Assembly: GCA_904419035.1 (NCBI GenBank)
Contig: CAJFQL010000023.1
Coordinates: forward strand, 1 to 32,539
Direction of reading: 5' to 3'
DNA: 32,539 nt
Source: Heritagella caecorum
GTDB lineage: Bacteria; Bacillota; Clostridia; Oscillospirales; Acutalibacteraceae
In this document: piece after piece, positions 21,703-29,542 of the stretch
How positions within the stretch are numbered: the first letter of the stretch is position 1
Layout: each line of letters begins with the position of its first letter
Notes under the pieces: generated by a model
What the model was told of the DNA's origin: nothing
The model's input: only the letters and a program-made list of their open reading frames with translations
Databases searched by the model: none
Made by a program: the position numbers and the translations under genes

Positions 21703-22917
21703 ATGAAACAGGAAACAAAGAAAAAACTGAATACGACCATGCATCGTATGGTCTGCCTCTGTCTGATGGCTGTGGTTGCCGTGGTTTCCATTGTAACCGT
21801 TATGGCGCAGACAGTGACCGTTACGGTAAAGGACGGGAGCGACACGTATTCGTTCGAAATGACGGACTACACGCTCAGTTCGGTGCTGGAACAGGCCGTA
21901 GATGCACAGGGTATGCCGGCGCTTTCGAAGAACGACCTGGCTGTGTGGGATGAAGACAGCTTTACGGTCACCGTTCGCCGTAGCATGACGGTTACCGTTA
22001 TGGCAGACGGCGAAGAAAAAACCGTGAACCTGCACGAAGGGGATATGGTTGCCACAGCGCTGCAAACGGCCAATGTGCTGCTAGGTCAAAATGACCTGTG
22101 CACCAAAGCGACCGATACGGTCTTGCACGACGGTGACCGCATTGCCGTTGTTCGCCGCTATACGATTGCCGTTACGGCGGACGGAAAGACCAATTCGTAT
22201 CTGGTCAATGAAGGTACCGTGCAGAATGCTTTGGGGCAAGCCGGTGTACAGATTGGCGCCAACGATCTGGTTTCCCAATCGATGGATGATCAGGTAACCC
22301 AGAACATGGAAATTACGGTGCAGCGTGTCGACTATCGCGATGTGACCACCACGGAAAGTGTGGATTACGACACGGTGACCAAAGAAGATTCCTCCATGTA
22401 TGTGGGTGAAACCAAGGTGGAAACCGAAGGTCAGGAAGGGGAACGGACCATCGTGACCCGCGAAAAACTGATCGATGGAAAAGTGGTTGCTACGGAAGAA
22501 GTTTCCAATGAAGTGACCAAAGAACCCGTTGACAGAGTAGTGTTGAAAGGCACCAAAAAGCCGGAAACCCGTTGTGCGACTGTGACCGCCAATGGTACGG
22601 TATATGACCAGAACGGTAACCTGGTTTCGTACAAAAAAGCGCTGACGGGCCGTTGCACCGCGTATACCGGGGACGGCTATACCTCCACCGGCATGACGCC
22701 TCAGTATGGCGTGGTGGCTGTTGACCCCAGCGAAATCCCCTATGGCACACGGCTTTATATCTGTTCGCCGGATGGCAGCGTGGTATATGGCTATGCCGTA
22801 GCCGGTGATACCGGAGGATTTATTTACAACAATTATATCCTGGCGGACTTGTATATGGACACCTACAGCGACTGCGCCAATTTTGGCGTACGCGAAATGA
22901 CTATCTACGTGCTGTAA
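21703..22917 (+). CDS. YabE-like cell-wall protein: DUF348 x3, G5 and 3D domains
   Basis: Exported protein of 404 residues from ATG 21703 (AAGGAG 13 bases upstream). A basic head and a hydrophobic segment (about residues 16-35) form a signal peptide or anchor. Three DUF348 ubiquitin-like modules follow (about 36-75, 94-133 and 152-190), then a G5 domain (about 208-284, with TKVETEGQEGERTIVTRE) and a C-terminal 3D domain with the aspartates in DPSEIPYGT, VAGDTGG and ADLYMD. This is the layout of YabE/Rpf-like proteins. The 3D domain resembles the MltA/lytic transglycosylase barrel, so a role in peptidoglycan cleavage is likely. Confidence 0.93.
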   Translation: MKQETKKKLNTTMHRMVCLCLMAVVAVVSIVTVMAQTVTVTVKDGSDTYSFEMTDYTLSSVLEQAVDAQGMPALSKNDLAVWDEDSFTVTVRRSMTVTVMADGEEKTVNLHEGDMVATALQTANVLLGQNDLCTKATDTVLHDGDRIAVVRRYTIAVTADGKTNSYLVNEGTVQNALGQAGVQIGANDLVSQSMDDQVTQNMEITVQRVDYRDVTTTESVDYDTVTKEDSSMYVGETKVETEGQEGERTIVTREKLIDGKVVATEEVSNEVTKEPVDRVVLKGTKKPETRCATVTANGTVYDQNGNLVSYKKALTGRCTAYTGDGYTSTGMTPQYGVVAVDPSEIPYGTRLYICSPDGSVVYGYAVAGDTGGFIYNNYILADLYMDTYSDCANFGVREMTIYVL

Positions 22918-22940
22918 TCGCCGCTGGATACAAAAACAGA

Positions 22941-22992
22941 AAAAACCGGAAGAATCCGCTTGCAGTGCATACGGCGGTTCTTCCGGTTTTTC
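22941..22992 (+). terminator. Terminator of the G5/3D gene
   Basis: AAAAACCGGAAGAATCCGC pairs with GCGGTTCTTCCGGTTTTT, with one bulged base, followed by a T-rich tail. The loop is about 14 bases. Confidence 0.85.
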
Positions 22993-23099
22993 TTTTGTAA
23001 AACGGGGGTTGTCCCCTTGCCAAGAAAAGCGGGAAAATGATATGATAAAAGCAAAGAATAGAAAGCGGAACAAAACCGAAAAAATGTTCGATTTTTCTC

Positions 23100-23128
23100 T
23101 TGTTTTTTCGACCTGTGTATGGTATGAT
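23100..23128 (+). promoter_or_regulatory. Promoter of the small-membrane-protein/AEC operon
   Basis: TTGTTT (23100-23105) and TATGAT (23123-23128) have a 17-base spacer; the start codon follows about 50 bases later. Confidence 0.6.
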
Positions 23129-23180
23129 GAAGATACCGAACATATGGTCTATTTTTACGGATAAGCAGGAGGAACGCATC

Positions 23181-23495
23181 ATGCTGAACATGCTTTTTGG
23201 AATTGGTCTGCTGGCAGGAGCGGCTGTTCTGGTGGCGGTGTACCGGCCCAAAGAACGGGAAAGCTGGGAAACCTGGGGGATTTGTATACTGTTAGGGCTG
23301 TTCTCGATGATGTTGTCGGACGGCGGCCTTTTTTTGCAGGTGATCGAACACGCAGCCCAAGTGGTGGCCTTTTTCAGTTGCTTGTGCGCTATGCATCGGG
23401 AAAAAGTGCGGCGGGTGCGTCGAAAAGCCCTGCGGGAGAAAAGGCTGGCTTCAATGCCGGCACCGAAGAAAGAGGCGGAATCCTTTTGTGCATAA
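23181..23495 (+). CDS. Small membrane protein of unknown function
   Basis: Protein of 104 residues from ATG 23181; AGGAGG lies eight bases upstream, which rules out the longer open frame. Two or three hydrophobic segments are visible (about residues 3-21, 32-48 and 52-73), followed by a strongly basic tail (REKVRRVRRKALREKR) expected in the cytoplasm. It is not recognised as any family. It precedes another small membrane protein and an AEC transporter on the same strand without a clear terminator between them, so it may be part of that transport unit. Confidence 0.7.
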   Translation: MLNMLFGIGLLAGAAVLVAVYRPKERESWETWGICILLGLFSMMLSDGGLFLQVIEHAAQVVAFFSCLCAMHREKVRRVRRKALREKRLASMPAPKKEAESFCA

Positions 23496-23581
23496 TGCCG
23501 CCGGGTTTTAACGGGGGACGGTTTTCCCGGTAAATAGCCAGACAGTAGGTATCCTGCCCAAAACAGAAGGGACTGGATGCT

Positions 23582-23896
23582 TTGAATTATGTGTACGCAT
23601 GCATGTGGGTGCTGTGTGGATTGATCTTGCTGATCAAGATGGGAAAAGAAAACCGGGTGTTTTACCCCACCGGGGCTTTTTTCCTTGTGTTGGGCGCCTG
23701 GTGGTTGGTAAATGAATTGTATCCGGAAGCAAAAGTATTTGAAGGGGCCCCCGGTTGGGTACTGCGGGGATTGGGCGCTATTATACTGGTCCTGCTGATT
23801 CTGGCCTTTGTCAAACAAAAACGGCTAGAAAAGCAGAAAGAAGAGCAAAAGGATCAACAGAAACTGCCGGATCACCGGGAGGACGATAAATCATGA
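23582..23896 (+). CDS. Small membrane protein upstream of the AEC transporter
   Basis: Protein of 104 residues starting at TTG 23582, with AGAAGGGAC upstream. Three hydrophobic segments (about residues 4-19, 27-45 and 58-76) are followed by a charged, possibly coiled-coil tail rich in Lys, Glu and Gln. Its stop overlaps the transporter start by four bases (ATGA), so the two are translationally coupled and may work together. The family is not recognised. Confidence 0.7.
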   Translation: MNYVYACMWVLCGLILLIKMGKENRVFYPTGAFFLVLGAWWLVNELYPEAKVFEGAPGWVLRGLGAIILVLLILAFVKQKRLEKQKEEQKDQQKLPDHREDDKS

Positions 23897-24834
23897 TGGA
23901 TTCGTTTCTTACCCTGGGGGAAAAGGTAGCGGAATTATTTGTAATGATAGCGGTGGGGTATTTTTTGTCCCGCCGAAGAGTTCTGACAGAACGGGGCCTT
24001 TCGCAGATTACGACCATCCTTTTGTATGTTGTAACACCGTGTTTGACGGTGGATTCGCTGATGTCGGTGGATGATTCTGTCAGCATGACGGCGTTGCTCT
24101 TAGCCGGCGCGTACGGTTTTTTGTATCATTTCCTGGCTATGGGCCTAAGTTTGCTGTTTTACCGGTGTGCGCCTCTGGACCGGCGCAACGTGCTGCGGTT
24201 TGCTATGGTGTACAGCAACACCGGGTTTATGGGTTTTCCCTTGGTACAGGCTATTTTAGGGGCTGAAGGGCTTGTATATGCGGCTATATTTGTTGTGTCG
24301 TTCAATGTGTGCAGCTGGACCCATGGGTACTGGCTGATGAGTGGTGGCGGCAAAACACGGTTCATCGATATTGTGCTAAATCCGGGTGTGATAGGGCTGG
24401 CGATCGGGCTGGTGCTGTTTGCTTGCAAAGTACAGCTGCCGGAAGTGCTGGCGTATCCCATTGAAAGTTTTGGCGCCCTAAATACGCCGCTGGCGATGGT
24501 AGTGATCGGATCGTATATAGCCAAAGTCAAAATGAAGGACTTTTTCACCGACCGGCACGTGTTTCAGGTGTGTGGGTTAAGGCTGCTGTTCATACCGCTG
24601 GTGTATTTTGCCTGTATGCTTGGGTGTTATGCCCTTTGGCCGCAGCCGGTCATGCTGGTTAGCTGCATCATTCAGGCCGCCGCGCCGGTGGCGGGTCTTA
24701 CCGTGTTGTTTGCGGCCAAATTCAATAAGGAAAAGGAACTTTCGGCGAAATGCGTGGCAGTTTCGACCTTGCTGTCGATTATCACCATGCCGCTCATGAC
24801 GGTGCTGTCGCAGATGGCAGCGGGGATGTTGTAA
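23893..24834 (+). CDS. AEC-family transporter (auxin efflux carrier-like)
   Basis: Membrane protein of 313 residues with about ten helices in two halves. It shows the AEC/membrane transport protein pattern: VAELFVMIAVGYFLSRR at the start, the NTGFMGFPLVQAILG crossover loop, and LNTPLAMVVIGSYIAKVKM with a final AAPVAGLTVLFAAKFN. Bacterial members export or import small organic acids such as malate or malonate. The substrate here is not determined. It is coupled to the small membrane protein before it and is followed by a strong terminator. Confidence 0.9.
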   Translation: MMDSFLTLGEKVAELFVMIAVGYFLSRRRVLTERGLSQITTILLYVVTPCLTVDSLMSVDDSVSMTALLLAGAYGFLYHFLAMGLSLLFYRCAPLDRRNVLRFAMVYSNTGFMGFPLVQAILGAEGLVYAAIFVVSFNVCSWTHGYWLMSGGGKTRFIDIVLNPGVIGLAIGLVLFACKVQLPEVLAYPIESFGALNTPLAMVVIGSYIAKVKMKDFFTDRHVFQVCGLRLLFIPLVYFACMLGCYALWPQPVMLVSCIIQAAAPVAGLTVLFAAKFNKEKELSAKCVAVSTLLSIITMPLMTVLSQMAAGML

Positions 24835-24904
24835 CCGAAAGAAGAAAACGGCCATAGAATGAAAAGCACAGGCAGTAAAATGCCGGGTGCTTGATCGGAT
24901 AGAT

Positions 24905-24947
24905 GGGCCCGCCGCCGGAGAGAACTTCCGGCGGCGGGCCCGTTTTT
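24905..24947 (+). terminator. GC-rich terminator after the AEC transporter gene
   Basis: GGGCCCGCCGCCGGA and TCCGGCGGCGGGCCC form a perfect 15-base-pair stem around GAGAACT, followed by GTTTTT. Confidence 0.9.
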
Positions 24948-24948
24948 C

Positions 24949-24977
24949 TTGAAAAAACAGGGTGGATAGGGTACAAT
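24949..24977 (+). promoter_or_regulatory. Promoter of rpe
   Basis: TTGAAA (24949-24954) and TACAAT (24972-24977) with a 17-base spacer lie directly after the preceding terminator. Confidence 0.65.
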
Positions 24978-25016
24978 AACGGTGAGAAAAAAGAGGAAAG
25001 AGTGGGTGTCATCGTG

Positions 25017-25661
25017 ATGGTTAAAATTGCGCCGTCCATGCTGGCCTGTGACTTTACGAAGATGGGAAGCGAAATCCGGCGGATCACACAGGCAGGCGCC
25101 GATTGGATTCATTTGGATGTGATGGATGGACATTTTGTCCCCAATATCAGTTTTGGGCCCGGCATTATTGCAGCCCTGCGAAACGAAACGCCGGCCTGTT
25201 TTGACGTGCATTTAATGGTCAGCCGGCCGCTGGACTTTGTGCCCGCCATGGCGAAAGCCGGTGCCAATTTGATTACATTCCATGTGGAAAGTGAAAGCCC
25301 CGTGGAAGAAACCCTAAGGGCCATTCATGAGGCCGGCTGTGATGCGGGGCTTGTCCTGAAACCCGGTACGCCGGCTCAGGCGGTCCGGGACTGGTTGCCC
25401 CTGTGCGAGGTGGTCCTGGTCATGACCGTTGAGCCTGGATTTGGCGGGCAGGCTTTTATGGAAGGCATGCTGGAAAAAATAGAAAAAATTAAACAGTGGG
25501 CGCCCCAGGTATTGTTGGAAGTCGACGGCGGCATCAATCCCCAAACAGGCGCCATGTGTATCGAAAAAGGGGCCGATGTGCTGGTGGCAGGTACCAATAT
25601 CTTTCGGGCACCCGATGCCAAAGAAGCTATCAAGGCCCTAAAGCAACCGGTGAAAGCATAA
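25017..25661 (+). CDS. rpe: Ribulose-phosphate 3-epimerase
   Basis: TIM-barrel enzyme of about 214 residues that interconverts ribulose 5-phosphate and xylulose 5-phosphate in the pentose phosphate pathway. Diagnostic segments are KIAPSMLACDF, HLDVMDGHFVPNISFGP (metal ligands His32 and Asp34), FDVHLMV, VMTVEPGFGGQAFM and EVDGGINPQT with the phosphate loop VAGTNIF. ATG 25017 gives the family start MVKIAPS; GTG 25014 and GTG 25002 are alternatives since AAGAGGAAAG (24991-25000) fits the latter better. It has its own promoter. Its last 24 bases overlap the convergent MecA-like gene. Confidence 0.95.
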   Translation: MVKIAPSMLACDFTKMGSEIRRITQAGADWIHLDVMDGHFVPNISFGPGIIAALRNETPACFDVHLMVSRPLDFVPAMAKAGANLITFHVESESPVEETLRAIHEAGCDAGLVLKPGTPAQAVRDWLPLCEVVLVMTVEPGFGGQAFMEGMLEKIEKIKQWAPQVLLEVDGGINPQTGAMCIEKGADVLVAGTNIFRAPDAKEAIKALKQPVKA

Positions 25662-26165
25662 TGTGCCATGTTCCTGCAGCCAGGCGGCTTCCGGTGGGCT
25701 AAGATGGCGGCAATTGGCAAACTCCCCACATAGGCGGGAGAAAGAGCCAAAAGACCGTAGAGGTAGAGAGAGAAGCAACAGCGTTCTTCCTGCCAGGTGA
25801 TACATGTCGGCCTGCCCATTGATACGCGGTTCCCGGCAAAGCCGCCCCCATAAAGATAAGAAAGCATCATTTTCGGGTACGTGGCAGCATAAATACCGGT
25901 ATTTATGTTTCAGATGAAAACGCCGGGCCGGTGGAAGCAAAAACCAAAACAGCATCTCACCACCGGGCAGAAAAACAGAACGGGCCTGCACCGTACCCGT
26001 TAACGGGAACCGGCGGAACCGGCGGCAGGCTTCACCTAACAGCCTGGCACAGACCAGACGGTACCGTTGGTCGGACAGATCCCGGTCGAATAATCCCAGG
26101 CGGGTGGCCTCCTGGTGGGTGAGTAAAATGAGCAGGCGGCCGGTTTGCAAACGTTGCATTTTCAA
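25638..26165 (-). CDS. MecA-like adaptor protein
   Basis: Protein of 175 residues on the minus strand, starting at TTG 26165 with GGAGGT nine bases upstream (ATG 26159 is the alternative). It resembles MecA in its two-part layout. The N-terminal MQRLQTGRLLILLTHQEATRLGL substitutes for the substrate-binding segment. The C-terminal half has the YHLAGRTLLLLSL strand and FGSFSRLCGEFANCRHL, followed by a WLQEHGTLC end like the AYLEEHG end of MecA. MecA adaptors deliver proteins to the ClpC protease. Arg and Leu are unusually frequent and the acidic linker is short, so it is divergent. Divergently placed to the Rnf-like operon, it overlaps rpe tail-to-tail. Confidence 0.6.
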   Translation of the reverse strand: MKMQRLQTGRLLILLTHQEATRLGLFDRDLSDQRYRLVCARLLGEACRRFRRFPLTGTVQARSVFLPGGEMLFWFLLPPARRFHLKHKYRYLCCHVPENDAFLSLWGRLCREPRINGQADMYHLAGRTLLLLSLPLRSFGSFSRLCGEFANCRHLSPPEAAWLQEHGTLCFHRLL

Positions 26166-26223
26166 AAGGAGAACACCTCCGTTTTTCTGAGGCTGAAATA
26201 AGATAGGAAAGGGGAAAGGACCT

Positions 26224-27219
26224 ATGGATGAAAAAAGCGCGGCGATGATACAGTCGGGAAACGCCAGTCAGCGGGATTGGCTGTTGGTGTTCCTGGCTAT
26301 TACGATCCTTCCCAGTGTATATTACGGGGAACGGGTTTGGTTGGTGCTGGGAGTATCGGTACTTTCGGCCGTGGTGGGTACGGCGGTTTTTCGCCTTATC
26401 CGCGGCATCCGGGACATTCCCGATCTTTCCTGTCTGACAGTGGGTATGATGGTAGGGCTGATGTTGCCCGTCAATATTCCATTGTTCATTCCGGCATTGG
26501 CGTCGCTATTCGCGGTGTGTGTGTGCCGGGAAGCCTTCGGGGGGCAGCGGTATGTGTTCCACCCCGCAGCGGCCGGGCTGGCGCTGGTCACGGTGCTGTG
26601 GCCCGATACGGCCTTTTCTTACTATGATATGAAAACCGGCGGCGGCGTGACTCTGTGGGACGGGGTCTGTGCCGTCACCAAGTCGCCCGCGGCGGCTTTG
26701 AAAAAGGGGTTTGTATCAGATTTGCAGCCCTTTGATATGCTGTTTGGCCGGTATGCGGGGCCCATGGGGGCCACGGCCGCGGTAGTCATTGTGGCAGGAT
26801 TTTTGTATCTACTGGTAAGGCGCCGTATCGACTTTCGTATGCCGCTGGGCATGATCCTCAGTGCGGCGGCGGTGGCCTGGTTTTGGCCCCGTATTTCCCT
26901 ATCGTCTTTGACAAGTTTAAAATTTGAACTGTTGGGCGGCGGGATCCTCTTTGTTTTGTGTTTTATGGTAACCGATCCCGTTACCGCCCCCAAAACGAGG
27001 GAGGGGCGGTTCCTGCTTGGATTGTTGGGAGGCCTTTTGCTGATGGGGCTGCAATATGGCGGAGCCTATGAACAAGAAGGGGTTTTTGCCGTTTTGCTGC
27101 TCAATGCCTTGACGCCGCTCACGGATCAGTTGGTGGAAAAAGTCAAACATCGAAAAGGAGGGGACAGCCATGGCGAAAAGCCGCATCGAAAGAAGAAGAG
27201 CACAACTGAGGCGGCGTAA
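26224..27219 (+). CDS. RnfD/NqrB-like membrane protein
   Basis: Membrane protein of 331 residues with about nine helices, related to RnfD/NqrB. Conserved elements are FGGQRYVFHPAAAG (compare FGGxGxNxFNPA) and CFMVTDPVTAP. The flavin attachment region, normally S-G/S-A-T, reads DGVCAVTKSPAAAL; T152 in CAVT may keep the flavin-bearing Thr, but the context is altered. The C-terminal tail is very basic (HRKGGDSHGEKPHRKKK). GGGGAAAGGA precedes ATG 26224. It overlaps the next gene by 50 bases. In complete Rnf complexes this subunit moves electrons and ions across the membrane. Confidence 0.85.
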   Translation: MDEKSAAMIQSGNASQRDWLLVFLAITILPSVYYGERVWLVLGVSVLSAVVGTAVFRLIRGIRDIPDLSCLTVGMMVGLMLPVNIPLFIPALASLFAVCVCREAFGGQRYVFHPAAAGLALVTVLWPDTAFSYYDMKTGGGVTLWDGVCAVTKSPAAALKKGFVSDLQPFDMLFGRYAGPMGATAAVVIVAGFLYLLVRRRIDFRMPLGMILSAAAVAWFWPRISLSSLTSLKFELLGGGILFVLCFMVTDPVTAPKTREGRFLLGLLGGLLLMGLQYGGAYEQEGVFAVLLLNALTPLTDQLVEKVKHRKGGDSHGEKPHRKKKSTTEAA

Positions 27220-27832
27220 ATATTGGCGGCAGCTGTGGAACGCCTTTGAAGGCCCCTTTTTTACCCGAAATGTGGTGCTGACAGCTGGGTTGGGGATTTT
27301 TCCCATTTTGGCGGGCGCTATGGGATGGGAATCGGCTGGGGCCCTGTTTTGGCTGTGTGTGTGTACCATGGTGCCCGTGTGCCTGCTCAGCAGCCTGGTC
27401 GGCCAGCGGCTACCCTTGTGGATGCGGCCGCCGATTTCCCTTTTTGTGGCGGCCGGAGTGCTGTGGCTTGTGACGTTGTGGCAGCCATGGCTATTACGCA
27501 CCACCGGTGCCGTAGGCTGCCTGATGGCGGTGGGCAGCGTGATGCTGTCCCACGCATCGGATTATGCGCCGGGCCATATCCTGATGGGGACACTGGCGGA
27601 TTCCCTGGGAGCGGCGTGTGGATTTGGCATGGTGGCCCTGGTGGTAGGCGGTGTGCGCGCGTTGCTCACCGGTTCCGTGTGGTGGCAGCAAGGGGATGTA
27701 TGGGGGACTGTTTCCACAGAAGTACTGTCCCAGCCGTTTGTGGGCCTTTTGCTGTTGGGTGTGTTGGCGGCCGCTTTGCAAAAAGGCAATCAAGTGCGCC
27801 GGAAGTGGGCCAAGAGGAGGGAAGAGCCATGA
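27170..27832 (+). CDS. RnfE/NqrD-like membrane protein with a missing cluster Cys
   Basis: Membrane protein of 220 residues in the Rnf-Nqr family. The first helix motif, LGLCPLLA in RnfE, reads LGIFPILA here, so the first Cys ligand of the intramembrane [2Fe-2S] cluster is Phe. The second, TNCIVVG in RnfE, appears as AVGCLMAVG and may keep its Cys. Later MGTLADSLGAACGFGMVALVVGGVRALLTG matches the RnfE end. AAGGAGGGG precedes ATG 27170, which lies inside the end of the RnfD-like gene, so the frames overlap by 50 bases. The N-terminus has a basic RRRAQLRRRK stretch. It probably pairs with the next protein as RnfE does with RnfA. Confidence 0.78.
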   Translation: MAKSRIERRRAQLRRRKYWRQLWNAFEGPFFTRNVVLTAGLGIFPILAGAMGWESAGALFWLCVCTMVPVCLLSSLVGQRLPLWMRPPISLFVAAGVLWLVTLWQPWLLRTTGAVGCLMAVGSVMLSHASDYAPGHILMGTLADSLGAACGFGMVALVVGGVRALLTGSVWWQQGDVWGTVSTEVLSQPFVGLLLLGVLAAALQKGNQVRRKWAKRREEP

Positions 27833-28425
27833 ACGAAGTCGTGCTGTGCTTGCTGACGGCTTTGGCAGCGTTTACGACCGAAAACCTGCTGCTATGTGGC
27901 GGGGCGGGGCTGTCCCGGCTGTTGCGTACGTCGCGCAAAAATAACGAACCTCTTTGGTATGCCGGGCTGGTCACGGTATTTTCCCTGCTGACGTATTTTA
28001 CATCTTGTATTATTCATGATTTTTTAAACCCTTTGTATACAGAGCCTGTGGTGCTGACGTTCACCTATGCCGTGAGCTGTGCGGTGTGGTACCTATTGGG
28101 CATGTTCCTGTTATCGGCGGCAGTACCCCACTTTTTTCAAAAGGTGGATCAGATGATGCCCACGGCTGCTATCAATACCGTGGTGATGGCGTTGCCTTTT
28201 ATAACGGTGATGCGGGGATGGACGTTGTGGCAGGGTGCCCTCTATTGTGTGGGATCCGGAGCAGCTTTTTATCTGGCGATCCGTATGTTGGCACCGGTAT
28301 GGCCCAAACTGTATGAGAAACAGATCCCACGGGCTCTGCGTGGGTTGCCGGCGGCATTCCTGTTTTTGACGTTACTAGCACTGGGGCTGATGGGATTTAC
28401 CGGTTCTACGCTGTTTTGGAACTGA
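27829..28425 (+). CDS. RnfA/NqrE-like membrane protein with missing cluster Cys
   Basis: Membrane protein of 198 residues, the length of RnfA, starting at ATG 27829 in an ATGA overlap with the RnfE-like gene. RnfA normally has LGLCPF in its first helix and ITTNCAVLG in a later one. Here the first region reads NLLLCGGAGLSRLL, with a Cys about six residues early. The second reads AAINTVVMA, so that Cys is Thr. The C-terminal LALGLMGFTGS matches RnfA MSLAFMGFSG. The pair thus seems unable to hold the usual intramembrane [2Fe-2S] cluster. No RnfB, C or G gene is present before or after it. Confidence 0.78.
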   Translation: MNEVVLCLLTALAAFTTENLLLCGGAGLSRLLRTSRKNNEPLWYAGLVTVFSLLTYFTSCIIHDFLNPLYTEPVVLTFTYAVSCAVWYLLGMFLLSAAVPHFFQKVDQMMPTAAINTVVMALPFITVMRGWTLWQGALYCVGSGAAFYLAIRMLAPVWPKLYEKQIPRALRGLPAAFLFLTLLALGLMGFTGSTLFWN

Positions 28426-28458
28426 TTGCGTACAGGTACTGGAAAGGAGAAAATGGAG

Positions 28459-29502
28459 ATGGATGAACGGGTGATCTTTGGCGACAACGAATTTCTGGCC
28501 CGCATGCGGGATACGGCAGAACCCTATTTGATGGCACGGCGGGAAGACGTGTGGTTTACCCGGCGCCCGGGGGAAAAACTCCACGGGGTCTTGTACCGGG
28601 CCGATGGGGATGAACAAAACCCGGTGAAAGGGACTGTGGTGGTAGCCCACGGCTTTACCGAAAGTGCAGAAAAATACCGGGAAGTGGCCTATCTGTTTTT
28701 GCAGCATGGGTATTCCTGTGCCCTGATTGATCACCGGGGGCATGGCCGTTCCTTCCGGGAAGTACCCCAAGGGCCGATAACCCATGTGGGCCGGTTCGAG
28801 GATTACGTGCAGGATTTGCTGTATTTTGCGCGCTTTATCGGTGCCAAAAAACAGATGCCAAAACCGCTATTTCTGTTTTCTCATAGTATGGGAGGCTGTA
28901 TTGCGGCCGGAGCGCTGGAGGCGGACCCCGGACTGTTTCAAAAGGCCATTCTGTCGTCGCCTATGCTGTCGATCCGGCTCAATAACTTACCGGAAAGGCC
29001 TACCTATATAGCCGCCACATTGATGTCGGTATTGGGGCAGCGTAAACGCTCGGTAACGGGAGAGGTATTTAAGCCCGAAGCCAATTTTGCCGCCAGCTGT
29101 GATACGTGCGAACAGCGGTATTTGTATTATCATGAACTGTGTGTACAGGATCCGTACCTGCAAAATTGCTCGCCTACGTTTGGGTGGGTACAGGCGTCAA
29201 TCCGCGCCACACGGGATGTGCGCCGGCCGGAAAACTGCCGCCGCATTAAGGCACCCGTACTGCTTTTTTCGGCGGAAAAGGACATTTGGGTCACGGAACG
29301 GGGCCAGCGGGAATTTATCCGCCGGGTACCCAAGGGGTTGTTTTTCCGCATGTCCCATACCAAGCACGAAATCTTTATGAGTAAGCGCCCGGTGCTGCAG
29401 CTGTATTGGCAGCGCATTTTTGCCTTTTTGGAAGGGCAAGAAAATCAGAAATACCTGCGCGCCCGCAAAGTGCGCAGTTACAAAGCCCGTCTGGCCCGGT
29501 AA
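28459..29502 (+). CDS. Alpha/beta hydrolase (lysophospholipase/monoacylglycerol lipase-like)
   Basis: Serine hydrolase of 347 residues from ATG 28459, with AAAGGAG nine bases upstream. The oxyanion segment is VVVAHGFTES, the nucleophile lies in FSHSMGG (GxSxG form with Ser for the first Gly), the Asp is probably in SAEKDIWV and the His in SHTKHEIF. DHRGHGRSFR is the usual loop of the PldB/monoglyceride lipase group. It follows the RnfA-like gene by 33 bases without a terminator, so it may share that transcript. No signal peptide is seen. Substrates are probably lysolipids or small esters. Confidence 0.88.
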   Translation: MDERVIFGDNEFLARMRDTAEPYLMARREDVWFTRRPGEKLHGVLYRADGDEQNPVKGTVVVAHGFTESAEKYREVAYLFLQHGYSCALIDHRGHGRSFREVPQGPITHVGRFEDYVQDLLYFARFIGAKKQMPKPLFLFSHSMGGCIAAGALEADPGLFQKAILSSPMLSIRLNNLPERPTYIAATLMSVLGQRKRSVTGEVFKPEANFAASCDTCEQRYLYYHELCVQDPYLQNCSPTFGWVQASIRATRDVRRPENCRRIKAPVLLFSAEKDIWVTERGQREFIRRVPKGLFFRMSHTKHEIFMSKRPVLQLYWQRIFAFLEGQENQKYLRARKVRSYKARLAR

Positions 29503-29523
29503 GGGGCCATTGCGGGCTTTTTT
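29482..29523 (+). terminator. Terminator overlapping the hydrolase stop codon
   Basis: AAAGCCCG pairs with CGGGCTTT and inside it TGGCCC with GGGCCA; six T follow. The left arm encodes the last residues of the hydrolase. Confidence 0.8.
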
Positions 29524-29542
29524 AGAAAGGAGACAAAAAAGT

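Noticed and set aside
22081..23073. 330-codon open frame on the minus strand
   Set aside because: It lies opposite the well-supported G5/3D gene and its terminator, has no ribosome site, and its His/Gly/Ile-rich product fits no family.
22901..23818. 305-codon open frame on the minus strand
   Set aside because: It covers two plus-strand small genes, a terminator and a promoter, and its product is low-complexity and Gln/Pro/Ser-rich.
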